From the NCBI GenBank assembly GCA_944386485.1, contig CALXBG010000079.1:1-64000 (forward strand): 64,000 nucleotides of DNA. Reading direction: 5' to 3'. This DNA is from an uncultured Pygmaiobacter sp. (GTDB taxonomy: Bacteria; Bacillota; Clostridia; Oscillospirales; Ruminococcaceae). Of the stretch, positions 41,619 through 49,555 are shown one piece after another (positions within the stretch are counted from its first letter, which is position 1; each line of letters opens with the position of its first letter). A program made the position numbers and the translations under genes. The notes beneath the pieces are model-generated. The model ran no database searches and was not told the origin of the DNA. It saw only the letters and a program-made list of their open reading frames with translations.

Positions 41619-42791
41619 TTAGGCGTTTGCCTCGAGATAGTCGGCGGCGAACTGTGCGTACATTGCCGCACCGCGCTTGAGGACATCCTCAGGCACGTCA
41701 TACTTCTCGTGGTGGTTGATGTAGGGATGATCGGCATCGCGGCTGCCCAGGAAGGCATAAATGCCGGGGACCTTCTCCATAAAGAAGGCATAGTCCTCAC
41801 TACCCATCATGGTGGGCAGGTTGCCAACCCCCTCCTCGCCAAACAGTTTGACTGCAGCGGCACGGGCGATCGCGTTGATCTCCTCGTTGTCGTTGATCAG
41901 CGGCGGGGTCATGTGGGCATACTTGGTCACGTCCGCCTTTGCACCAAAGGCCTCGGCGGTATTTTTGACAATCCGGCGCAGATCCTCCTCGATCGTTGCG
42001 AGGGTCTCGCGGGAGAAGGTACGCACGGTTCCCTCCATCACGACCTTGTTGGCCAGGATGTTAAACCGCTGGCCGCCGTTGATGGTGCCGATGGTAACCA
42101 CGCAGGGATTGAGCGGGTTGTTGTTGCGGGAGACGTAGGCCTGAAGGTCCTGCACGATGGCAGAGGCGGCAACCAGCGCGTCAGTACCCAGGTGCGGGGT
42201 GCTGCCGTGGGTGGAAACGCCCTCAACCTCGATGGTAAATCCATCGCAGCAGGCCATCCGGTTACCGGCGGAAACATCTACCAGCGGAGCATCGAAGTCG
42301 CCCCAGATGTGTGCGCCATAGATCGCGTCGACCCCGTCAAGAACCCCTTCATCGATCATTGCCTTAGCGCCGACGGCAATCTCCTCTGCCGGCTGGAAGA
42401 GCAGCTTAACGGTACCCGGCAGCTCATCCTTAATCTCGGCGAGAATCTTGGCGCCGCCCAGCAGCATTGCGATGTGGTTGTCATGGCCGCAGGCATGCAT
42501 CGCGCCCTCATTCTTGCTGGCAAAGGGCAGGCCGGTTTCCTCGACAACACTCAGCGCGTCGATGTCGGCCCGCAGCGCAACCGTCTTGCCCGGCTTGCCG
42601 CCGCGGATCACGCCGACCACGCCATTGCAGGTTTTGCACAGCTCAGCCTCGATCCCCATCGCCTCAAGATCAGCCTTGATGCTCTTCGCGGTCTCGACCT
42701 CCTGGCCGGAAAGCTCGGGGCAGGTATGATAAAAACGCCGACGCTCGATGATATAGGATTCGTTCTTTTCCGCGCGTTCACGAAGATTCAT
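41619..42791 (-). CDS. M20 family metallo-amidohydrolase (copy 2)
   Basis: 390-residue zinc amidohydrolase of the aminoacylase/hippuricase (AmhX/YxeP/AbgA-like) group, removing acyl groups from N-acyl amino acids. Metal and catalytic motifs: ALRADIDALSV, MHACGHDNHIAMLLG, FQPAEEIAVGAKAMI, TIEVEGVSTHGSTPH in the dimerisation domain, and MGSEDYAFF near the end. The start follows AAAGGAGAG at slightly long spacing. It lies 41 bp after a close paralogue in the same orientation, and next to the cysteine desulfidase/transporter genes. Acyl and amino-acid specificity cannot be read. Confidence 0.88.
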   Translation of the reverse strand: MNLRERAEKNESYIIERRRFYHTCPELSGQEVETAKSIKADLEAMGIEAELCKTCNGVVGVIRGGKPGKTVALRADIDALSVVEETGLPFASKNEGAMHACGHDNHIAMLLGGAKILAEIKDELPGTVKLLFQPAEEIAVGAKAMIDEGVLDGVDAIYGAHIWGDFDAPLVDVSAGNRMACCDGFTIEVEGVSTHGSTPHLGTDALVAASAIVQDLQAYVSRNNNPLNPCVVTIGTINGGQRFNILANKVVMEGTVRTFSRETLATIEEDLRRIVKNTAEAFGAKADVTKYAHMTPPLINDNEEINAIARAAAVKLFGEEGVGNLPTMMGSEDYAFFMEKVPGIYAFLGSRDADHPYINHHEKYDVPEDVLKRGAAMYAQFAADYLEANA

Positions 42792-42832
42792 GGGATAACA
42801 CTCTCCTTTGTTTTCGATTAGTTCGGCGTTAT

Positions 42833-44017
42833 TCACTCCGCCTTGGCCGCCAGATAGTCCACCGCGAACTGGGCATGCAGCGCAGCGCCGCGCTTGAGCA
42901 CGCTCTCGGGGACATCGTAGTGATCGTTATGGTTGCTGGCCGCGTGCTCGGCATCATGGCTGCCCAGGAAACCGAAGACGCCAGGAACCTTCTCCATGAA
43001 ATAGGCAAAGTCCTCGCTGCCCATCATCTTGGGAAGCTCCTTGAGCCCCTCTTCCCCATACAGCTTGACCGCGGCGTCATGGGCGATCTTGTTCAGGTCA
43101 TCCTGATCGTTGATAACCGGTCCGGGGAAGGCTTCGTACTTCAGCGTTGCCTTCGCCTTATAAGCGGCGGCGGTCGACTCGGCAATCCGGCGGATCAGCG
43201 GCTCGATCTGAGCGCGCATCTCGCGGGAGTGGGTGCGGCAGGTGCCCTCCATGACCACCTTGCCGGCAACGACGTTCCACCGCTGACCGCCGTGGATCTC
43301 ACCGACGGTGACAACCAGGCCGTTGAGCGGGTTGTTGTTGCGGGAAACGATGGTCTGGAGATTCATGATAATCGCGGTTGCCGCCACGATCGCGTCCACA
43401 CCGAGATGCGGCGCGCTGCCATGCGAGGAGGAACCCTCGACGGTCAGGGTGAAGTTATCGCAGCTGGCCATCCGCACACCGGGCTGCACATTCAGATAAG
43501 GAGCATCAAGGCCATCCCAAATGTGCTGGCCGAAGATCGCATCTACCCCGTCCAGCACACCCTGCCGGATGCAGGGCTCGGCGCCATGGCAGCTTTCCTC
43601 CGCAGGCTGGAAAAACAGCTTGACGTTGCCCTGCAGCTCATCCTTGACCTCGGTAAGGATCTTAGCGGCGCCCAACAGCATCGCGATGTGATTATCGTGG
43701 CCGCAGGCGTGCATGCAGCCGGGGTTCTCGCTGGCAAACGGCAGGCCGGTCTTCTCTTCAACCGGCAGCGCGTCGATATCCGCGCGCAGCGCAACCGTCT
43801 TGCATCCGGGTTTTGCCTTGCCGCCATAAATCATTGCGGTGCATCCGGCCAAGCCATCAGAAAACCGCTTGACCTCAAGCCCCATTGCCTCCAGCTGCGC
43901 GGCGATGGCATCGGTCGTCTTGTATTCCTCCCAGGAAAGCTCCGGGTGGGCGTGGAACCAGCGACGCTGCTCGATCACATAGCTCTCATACTTTTCCGCC
44001 AAAGCTTTGATGTCCAT
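42833..44017 (-). CDS. M20 family metallo-amidohydrolase (copy 1)
   Basis: 394 residues, clearly a tandem duplicate of the next gene: both share CMHACGHDNHIAMLLG or its near-identical form, SRNNNPLN and the MGSEDxAxFMEKVPG block. Catalytic motifs ALRADIDALPV, FQPAEESCHGAEPC and MGSEDFAYF are intact. I start at the ATG giving MDIKALAEKYESY because AGGAGG is then nine bases away; an ATG two codons earlier is too close to it. Likely first gene of a two-gene unit that deacylates N-acyl amino acids or short peptides taken up by the transporters encoded upstream. Confidence 0.88.
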   Translation of the reverse strand: MDIKALAEKYESYVIEQRRWFHAHPELSWEEYKTTDAIAAQLEAMGLEVKRFSDGLAGCTAMIYGGKAKPGCKTVALRADIDALPVEEKTGLPFASENPGCMHACGHDNHIAMLLGAAKILTEVKDELQGNVKLFFQPAEESCHGAEPCIRQGVLDGVDAIFGQHIWDGLDAPYLNVQPGVRMASCDNFTLTVEGSSSHGSAPHLGVDAIVAATAIIMNLQTIVSRNNNPLNGLVVTVGEIHGGQRWNVVAGKVVMEGTCRTHSREMRAQIEPLIRRIAESTAAAYKAKATLKYEAFPGPVINDQDDLNKIAHDAAVKLYGEEGLKELPKMMGSEDFAYFMEKVPGVFGFLGSHDAEHAASNHNDHYDVPESVLKRGAALHAQFAVDYLAAKAE

Positions 44018-44068
44018 TGTCATTCTCCTCCTTTTCGCGCCGGCGCCCGGCGCATTTTGGTTGGTCAT

Positions 44069-44077
44069 ATTGTAGCA
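44069..44077 (-). promoter_or_regulatory. Extended -10 promoter of the M20 pair
   Basis: Minus-strand TGCTACAAT gives an extended -10 (TG-N-TACAAT) 50 bp before the first M20 gene; no good -35 box is visible. Confidence 0.45.
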
Positions 44078-44154
44078 TACCTTCTGCCAAAAGGACAGCA
44101 CCTGTGTCCCTCTTTTTCAAAAATTTTCACCTTTCAGTCCGCCGCTCACATACA

Positions 44155-44187
44155 AAAAGACCGCCCGGTTACGCCGGACGGTCTTTT
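44155..44187 (-). terminator. Terminator after transporter 1
   Basis: Leftward AAAAGACCGTCCGG / CCGGGCGGTCTTTT arms (one mismatch) followed by T's, past the transporter stop codon. Confidence 0.85.
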
Positions 44188-44223
44188 GTTCCGCATGGAA
44201 TACAGACCGCAGTCCGCCGGCGA

Positions 44224-45468
44224 TTAGCCCCGCAGAAGCGGTACGAACAGGCCAGCGATGATGACCGAGGTGATGGTGACGGTGACGAAACCGCCAACGA
44301 TCATCTGCGGCAGCATGGTGTCCATCAGATACTGATACTCATCGTCATTCTCAGCCAGAGCCTTGGAAGCCTCGGTGGTGAGAATCAGGTTCGGCGGGAA
44401 GCCATACAGAGCAGTCAGCGAAGTGGCAAAGGCCATATAGGGGCTGATCTTGAGCACCTTGCCGACGATGACGGAGAGGATGCCCATGCCCAGAACACCA
44501 ACGACGATGATGATGACCAGGGGTCCGAGAACGGCCAGCAGCATCTCGGGAGTCGCCTGCTTGAGGCCGTCAAAGACGTACAGCATCAGCGCGAAGCAGA
44601 TGAAGTTGAAGCAGCCGCACTTGTTGAGGATGCTGCGATCGAGGAAGCCCAGCTCGGTGAAGATGATGCCGAGAACCAGAGCCCAGACAGCGCCGCTGAT
44701 CGCGCCGATGCCGGGGAACTTGATCTTGCCCATGTAGAAAGCGCCCAGCGCAACAATCGAGAGCTTCAGGATTGCAACAGAGGTGGTGAAGAACTTGTCG
44801 GGCAGCGCGGGGATCAGCTTCTTGCCGCCCTCTTCCGCCTTCATCTTGCCGTCGACCGAATCGACCTCGCCCGCAGCGGTCTTCTTAACTACACCGGAGC
44901 GATAGGCCTTGAGCAGGTTGCGGCCCTCACGCTTGAGGCAGAGCGCGGTCAGCGGATAGCCGGCGAAGCCCTGCGCGCAGTACATGATAATAGCCAGCGC
45001 CGCAACGTCGGTCAGGCCGAGTGCGGTGGCAGCGTCCTTCATCGTGACCGCCGCAACGATACCGCCGGTGAGCGGGGGCAGACCGGAGATAACATAGTTC
45101 CAGTCCACGATGCCGGTCCAGGCCAGGATCATGCAAAGCAGAACCATGCCCGCCAGACCCGCGAGGCAGATGACGATGATCTTCCACTGCTTGAGCAGCT
45201 CCTTGATCGAGATGGTGGTGCCCATGTGGGTAATCAGCAGGTAGATGCAGACCGTGCTGGTAAAGGGAGCACCAAAGCCCGCCGCGGTAACGATCTCGGT
45301 CGGGAAGAAGGTCCAGTACCCGATAATGAAGAGTACTGCAACGACGAAGACCGAAGGCACCCACGCCTTCGAGAGGACGCCGATGATGTCGCCAATTGCG
45401 TAGACGAGGGCCACACAGAGCAGCGCCAGAATCGCATTGTTGGTAATCAGTTCCTTAAATGCTTCCAT
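44224..45468 (-). CDS. Predicted secondary transporter, unknown family (paralogue 1)
   Basis: 414 residues with about 11-12 hydrophobic helices. It shares a distinct signature with the protein at 47073-48269: HMGTTISIKELLKQWK versus GMGTMIHINELISQWK, CAQGFAGYPL versus CQGFVGIPI, and a C-terminal MLPQMIVGGFVTVTITSVI versus VMPQIIVSGFTSVTVASVI. General layout resembles inverted-repeat carboxylate/amino-acid symporters such as GltS, but I cannot assign a family. It follows the cysteine-desulfidase-like gene by 56 bp, probably in one transcript, so it is a candidate cysteine/serine or related amino-acid carrier. Confidence 0.72.
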   Translation of the reverse strand: MEAFKELITNNAILALLCVALVYAIGDIIGVLSKAWVPSVFVVAVLFIIGYWTFFPTEIVTAAGFGAPFTSTVCIYLLITHMGTTISIKELLKQWKIIVICLAGLAGMVLLCMILAWTGIVDWNYVISGLPPLTGGIVAAVTMKDAATALGLTDVAALAIIMYCAQGFAGYPLTALCLKREGRNLLKAYRSGVVKKTAAGEVDSVDGKMKAEEGGKKLIPALPDKFFTTSVAILKLSIVALGAFYMGKIKFPGIGAISGAVWALVLGIIFTELGFLDRSILNKCGCFNFICFALMLYVFDGLKQATPEMLLAVLGPLVIIIVVGVLGMGILSVIVGKVLKISPYMAFATSLTALYGFPPNLILTTEASKALAENDDEYQYLMDTMLPQMIVGGFVTVTITSVIIAGLFVPLLRG

Positions 45469-45524
45469 TGGGATAAATTGCCTCCTTTAAGTAAAAATTT
45501 TGCTCGCACTAGTGAGGCATCCAC

Positions 45525-46817
45525 TCACTTGCGCTTTGTCATCATCACTTCCAACACAATATTGTCCATGATGGGAGAGCCTTCATTGCCCAAACGGACG
45601 AAATTCTTGATCGTCTGCTCGGGATCCACGTCCACGATGCCGTCGCTGGGCTGTACGCAGACGTTATCCAGCGCCATAAAGGCACACTGGAAAGCAGTAT
45701 TGACACAGGTGCTGATCTTGAGCGCGCAGTCCGCCTTTGCTCCGTCGCAGAGCATACCGGTGACGTCGCCAAGCATATTGTTCACCGCATAGCCAATCTG
45801 CTCAACGCTGCCGCCCAGCAGATAGACCAGACCACAGGCCGAGCCGGTGCCGGCCACGGTGGCGCCGCACAGGCCGCTGAGCAGCCCGAAACGGCAATGA
45901 ATGTGAATTCCCATCAGATGGGCGAGGGTGACCGCGCGGAACATCTTATCCTCGTCGATACCCAGCGTCTTAGCGGCGCTGACCACCGGCATCGTTGCGG
46001 TAATGCCCTGGTTGCCCGAGCCCGAGTTGGTGACCACCGGCACATTTGCACCCGCCATCCGGGCGTCGGCTCCGCTGGCGGTCGCCTCCATCGCGTTGGT
46101 GACCAGATCGTTGCTCATATACCCCTTCTCGCGGGCCTTGGCGATGTTGCGGCCGATATTCAGCCCATAATCGCCCCGCATGCCCTCTTCCGAGATCCGG
46201 GTGTTGACCGCGATCGCCTGCTCGATCATGTGAAGATCGTCCTTTTCGCGATCGAGTTCATTGACAAAATCATAGATCGTCTGGATCGAGAGGGTCTCAT
46301 CGATAACGTCGGGGGAAACGCCGTTGACCAGCGTGCCGATCGGATGATCCACCACCGCGACTCCGTCCTCTTCAATGCGGACGACATTGGTATGGGCCGA
46401 AGCGATGACCGCTTTCGCCTGATGTCCGTCGGCACTCTTGACCTCGACCTCGACATACAGCTTTTCGGGGGTCTCCTTCTTACCCATCTTCACCTTACCG
46501 CTCTGAACCAGCTCGATCGCCTTACGGCGCTCCTCCTCGCTGGCCTCATCGACCACCTGCAGCTGCCGTTCAACCTTTCCGCCCGTTGCGCCCAGCGCGG
46601 CTGCATAGTCAATGCCGGTGTATTTTGTGCCCGGGATGCCCGCGGCCATCGCATTCTTGATGATATTGACGCTGGCCAGCACCGTCAGCTCGGCCACCTC
46701 GCCCTTCAAATGCGCGCGGGCATTTGCCGCGCACAGCGCGATCGCAGCGGGCTCGGTACAGCCGGTTGCGAGCTCCATCTCGCTGTTCAAAATCTCACAG
46801 ATCAGTTTGTGGTCCAT
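45525..46817 (-). CDS. cyuA: L-cysteine desulfidase / serine dehydratase-alpha family Fe-S enzyme
   Basis: 430-residue protein of the UPF0597/YhaM (CyuA) family, cytoplasmic enzymes that release pyruvate, ammonia and sulfide from L-cysteine (related to the alpha subunit of Fe-S serine dehydratase). Key features: ELATGCTEPAAIALC near the N-terminus with Cys20, the NSGSGNQGI glycine loop, and the Cys-containing CRFGLLSGLCGATVAGTG and ADCALKISTC that can ligate a [4Fe-4S] cluster. Start at the ATG eight bases after AAAGGAGG. A strong promoter and a hairpin-forming leader precede it. Cysteine as substrate is likely but not certain. Confidence 0.85.
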   Translation of the reverse strand: MDHKLICEILNSEMELATGCTEPAAIALCAANARAHLKGEVAELTVLASVNIIKNAMAAGIPGTKYTGIDYAAALGATGGKVERQLQVVDEASEEERRKAIELVQSGKVKMGKKETPEKLYVEVEVKSADGHQAKAVIASAHTNVVRIEEDGVAVVDHPIGTLVNGVSPDVIDETLSIQTIYDFVNELDREKDDLHMIEQAIAVNTRISEEGMRGDYGLNIGRNIAKAREKGYMSNDLVTNAMEATASGADARMAGANVPVVTNSGSGNQGITATMPVVSAAKTLGIDEDKMFRAVTLAHLMGIHIHCRFGLLSGLCGATVAGTGSACGLVYLLGGSVEQIGYAVNNMLGDVTGMLCDGAKADCALKISTCVNTAFQCAFMALDNVCVQPSDGIVDVDPEQTIKNFVRLGNEGSPIMDNIVLEVMMTKRK

Positions 46818-46869
46818 CTCTTCATCCTCCTTTTCGGCCGACATGCGCCGGTCAAATATTAAACTCTAA

Positions 46870-46891
46870 CAGATCGTTACAGCGCGATCTG
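46870..46891. promoter_or_regulatory. Inverted repeat in the cyuA leader
   Basis: Perfect 7-bp arms CAGATCG and CGATCTG with an 8-bp centre, 20-40 bp downstream of the cyuA -10 box; candidate repressor site or RNA hairpin. Confidence 0.5.
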
Positions 46892-46910
46892 CGTTCACAA
46901 ATTTTTCATA

Positions 46911-46939
46911 AGTATACCGCTTTTTTGAAACAAAATCAA
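46911..46939 (-). promoter_or_regulatory. cyuA promoter
   Basis: Minus-strand TTGATT, 17-bp spacer, TATACT, giving a leader of about 90 nt. Confidence 0.72.
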
Positions 46940-47020
46940 GACCCAGTTGTTGTCACACGGCGCACATCTTCATCTCTTATCCTGTTTATCCTGTATGTTC
47001 TTTCTGTTTGGCCACAAACA

Positions 47021-47051
47021 AAAATGGGATCCGCATCGCGGATCCCATTTT
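47021..47051 (-). terminator. Terminator after transporter 2
   Basis: AAAATGGGATCCGC / GCGGATCCCATTTT perfect 14-bp repeat with a 3-nt loop, 22 bp past the stop. Confidence 0.88.
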
Positions 47052-47072
47052 GAAACGATGAAAGCGGTTTTC

Positions 47073-48269
47073 TTAGAAAATCTTCGGGCAGATGATTCCC
47101 GCGAAGATAACCGACGCCACGGTAACCGAAGTGAAGCCGGAAACGATGATCTGCGGCATGACGTTCTCGTAAATCCGAGCACGGGTCTCCTCGTCGCAAT
47201 CCAGGCTGCGGGTGACCTCATCCACAACGATCTGGGTGCCGGGATAACCGATGGTGCAGCAGATGGCGATCGCGAAAGCGATGGTCCAGTGAACGCCGAG
47301 CAGCTTGCCGGCAATAGCGCCGAACAGGCAGATAAAGATCGCGCCGACGAGCAGGGTGCCGATCAGAGGAACGATCATATTGACCAGATCCTCGAGGCTC
47401 AGGGTAGCAAGGCTTCCAGGGATAACGGAGAGAACCGCCAGCATCAAGAAGCCGTTGGAATGGGATTTGACATGCGCGTTCTCGGGCAGGAAACCAAGGA
47501 TGCAGAAGATAATGCCCATGACAAGGTACATGATGTTGACATTGGTGAGATCCTTGACATACTTAACATTGGCAAACACGCGGGACACCAGATAGCCCAG
47601 CCATCCGACCAGAGCCATTTTCAAGAAGATGGTATTGTCGCCTGCCATCCACTTGGGCATAAAGCTGAGCGGCTTGCGCTTACCCGTCTCCTTAACCTCG
47701 GCAGCAGCCCGCATCTGAATCTTCCCGGCCAGAACACCCTGGCAGTACTTACGGGTAAAGAAGTTGCAGATGGGGATGCCAACAAAGCCCTGGCAGCCGA
47801 TGATCAGCATAGCGAAACCGGCAAGATCGGGGCGGCCGGCGGCGTTCGCCGCCTCGGCGGTCATCTGGCCGGCGATGATGCCGCCGGAGATCGGGGCGGA
47901 AGCGCACAGCGCCCACTCGCGGCCGAACAGCCAGCTGCTGACCGTAAAGGAGCAGATCGCCAGACCAACCAGCGCAACTAGTGCAACGATGACCGTCTTC
48001 CACTGGGAAATCAGCTCATTGATATGAATCATGGTGCCCATACCAACCAGCAGCAGCATGATTGCAAAGTTGGAGGCAATGGCCGGAATACCGGTATCCG
48101 AAAGGGAGGTCGAGGGAATGATGCCGCTCTGAAAGCCGACAAGATAAAGCAGCATTGCGATCAATAGTCCCGAGACCTTAGATTTGGTCAGATTCGATAC
48201 CCAGTCTCCGACCGCGAAAAAAAGCGCGAAGATCAGAAACGAGAACAGGGGGGTCCACAAAGTTTCCAC
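47073..48269 (-). CDS. Predicted secondary transporter, unknown family (paralogue 2)
   Basis: 398 residues, about 11 hydrophobic helices, paralogous to the protein at 44224-45468 along its whole length (see that entry for the shared motifs). The start is GTG with AAGGAATCG upstream; a short CTTTGC-GAAA-GCAAAG hairpin lies right before the ribosome binding site. It has its own terminator, so it is transcribed apart from cyuA-transporter 1. Two diverged copies flanking cyuA suggest different substrates for the same catabolic island. Substrate unknown. Confidence 0.7.
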   Translation of the reverse strand: METLWTPLFSFLIFALFFAVGDWVSNLTKSKVSGLLIAMLLYLVGFQSGIIPSTSLSDTGIPAIASNFAIMLLLVGMGTMIHINELISQWKTVIVALVALVGLAICSFTVSSWLFGREWALCASAPISGGIIAGQMTAEAANAAGRPDLAGFAMLIIGCQGFVGIPICNFFTRKYCQGVLAGKIQMRAAAEVKETGKRKPLSFMPKWMAGDNTIFLKMALVGWLGYLVSRVFANVKYVKDLTNVNIMYLVMGIIFCILGFLPENAHVKSHSNGFLMLAVLSVIPGSLATLSLEDLVNMIVPLIGTLLVGAIFICLFGAIAGKLLGVHWTIAFAIAICCTIGYPGTQIVVDEVTRSLDCDEETRARIYENVMPQIIVSGFTSVTVASVIFAGIICPKIF

Positions 48270-48287
48270 AACGATTCCTTCTTTCTC

Positions 48288-48303
48288 CTTTGCTTTCGCA
48301 AAG
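48288..48303 (-). other. Small GNRA hairpin before the transporter 2 ribosome binding site
   Basis: CTTTGC and GCAAAG pair around a GAAA tetraloop, immediately 5' of AGGAGAAAG. An overlapping alternative, GCAAA-AAC-TTTGC, uses part of the same bases. Confidence 0.45.
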
Positions 48304-48623
48304 TTTTTGCGAGCAGCGCCGCCGGAGCCTCCTCTGCGGTCCTACGACCACCCCGCCGGTGCACGCCCCTTCATCTCATCAGAGCCATACATTATCACGT
48401 TGAAGCGCTAGATGAAATGAATTTTTTTACAATTATAAGGGGACATCTCCGCCGATTCAATATTTTTTTCAAATTTGTTCAAAATTTTGTAACATTTGTT
48501 TTTTCGACCGTTTTTTGTTGGGTAAGTTTGTTGCATCCGCCGATTGCATTTTGGCAAAAAAATCTTAATGGGAACTTTAGTACTCCGGCAGCCCACATTT
48601 CTGTCTTTCTATGAAATACAAAA
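48304..48623. other. Gene-poor AT-rich stretch
   Basis: Between the transporter 2 leader and the HAD terminator I find no convincing gene. It holds the probable promoter region of transporter 2 (a GATAAT-like -10 near 48390 on the minus strand, with a poor -35) and runs of T and A. Confidence 0.5.
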
Positions 48624-48651
48624 ACGACCGAAAAATCTCTTTTTTCGGTCG
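48624..48651 (-). terminator. Terminator after the Cof-like HAD gene
   Basis: CGACCGAAAAA / TTTTTCGGTCG arms around AGAGA (minus strand), followed leftward by TTTTTG. Confidence 0.82.
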
Positions 48652-48721
48652 CTCTCGTTCCGATTGGCGGACAGCTCGGAAAATCGTATGAATATGCACA
48701 TCGCATACATTTTTACGCAGT

Positions 48722-49555
48722 TTACAGCTTCAACAGGTCAAAAGCTTCAAGCAGCCCATCTTGCTCTGCCGGCCCGACAATAAAATCTGCCGCCCGCTTG
48801 AGCGCGGGGCGGGCATTTCCCATCGCGACCGCAACGCCCGCAGCCTCGAATAACGGCAGATCATTGTTGCCGTCCCCTGCCGCGGCGGTCTGGGACATCG
48901 GAATCCCAATTCGATCCATCAGCCAGCGGGCCGTTTCAGCCTTATCAACCTCGCGCCGGTAAACATCTGCCCCGCCGGGGCAAAAAGGCACCAGCTGAAG
49001 CCCCTTGACCCCCTCGCTGACCAGCTGCGTGATCTCTTCGGGCGCGCCATAGACCACCGCGCCGAAAGGCAATCCGCCGCGGTGACGGTCTCTTTGAGGG
49101 CAGTTGCGGATCCAGCCTGCATAGCCGCCCTCATTGGACACCGCCTGGTTCTGCCGTTCCCGCAGCACCCGCTGATACCGCTCATAGCCTGCGTAGGCGC
49201 CATATCCGTCGGCGAACGCAAAGAGGAGGGTGATCCGTCCTCCCTCGCAACGACTGGTGAGCCGCAGCAGTTGATCCTCGGTAAACCGCTGTTCATACAG
49301 TCGACTGCCGGCGGCATCGAGCACCTCCGCCCCATTGGAACAGATGTAATAGTCCGCCTCAAAGGATCCCAGCAGCGCCGGGCCTATTACAAAGCCGCTG
49401 CGTCCGGTTGCAACCACAATCGTAACCCCGTCATTTCGCATCCGCCGTACCCGGTCGATGATCGGTTGTGAAACCCCAACGCGGCCCTGTGGCAGCAGGG
49501 TTCCATCAATATCCAGCAGCAACGCCCGGATTGGAGTGCCGGTCATCCGCGTCAT
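48722..49555 (-). CDS. Cof-type HAD phosphatase
   Basis: 277-residue HAD-IIB hydrolase: motif I LLLDIDGTLLP, motif II VVATGRSG, and motif III/IV GDGNNDLPLFEAAGVAVAMG, all intact, with a C2B cap between. Such enzymes dephosphorylate sugar phosphates or flavin/pyridoxal phosphates. Its ATG overlaps the stop of the GH13 glucosidase gene (ATGA), so it may act on phosphorylated products of alpha-glucan breakdown; an ATG three codons further in is an alternative start. Substrate unproven. Confidence 0.88.
   Translation of the reverse strand: MTRMTGTPIRALLLDIDGTLLPQGRVGVSQPIIDRVRRMRNDGVTIVVATGRSGFVIGPALLGSFEADYYICSNGAEVLDAAGSRLYEQRFTEDQLLRLTSRCEGGRITLLFAFADGYGAYAGYERYQRVLRERQNQAVSNEGGYAGWIRNCPQRDRHRGGLPFGAVVYGAPEEITQLVSEGVKGLQLVPFCPGGADVYRREVDKAETARWLMDRIGIPMSQTAAAGDGNNDLPLFEAAGVAVAMGNARPALKRAADFIVGPAEQDGLLEAFDLLKL

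Noticed and set aside
44017..45792. 591-codon open frame opposite transporter 1 and the end of cyuA
   Set aside because: Shadow frame; Asp/Gln/Arg-rich low-complexity translation without motifs.
48408..48706. Several short frames in the AT-rich gap
   Set aside because: No ribosome binding sites, overlapping one another and the HAD terminator.
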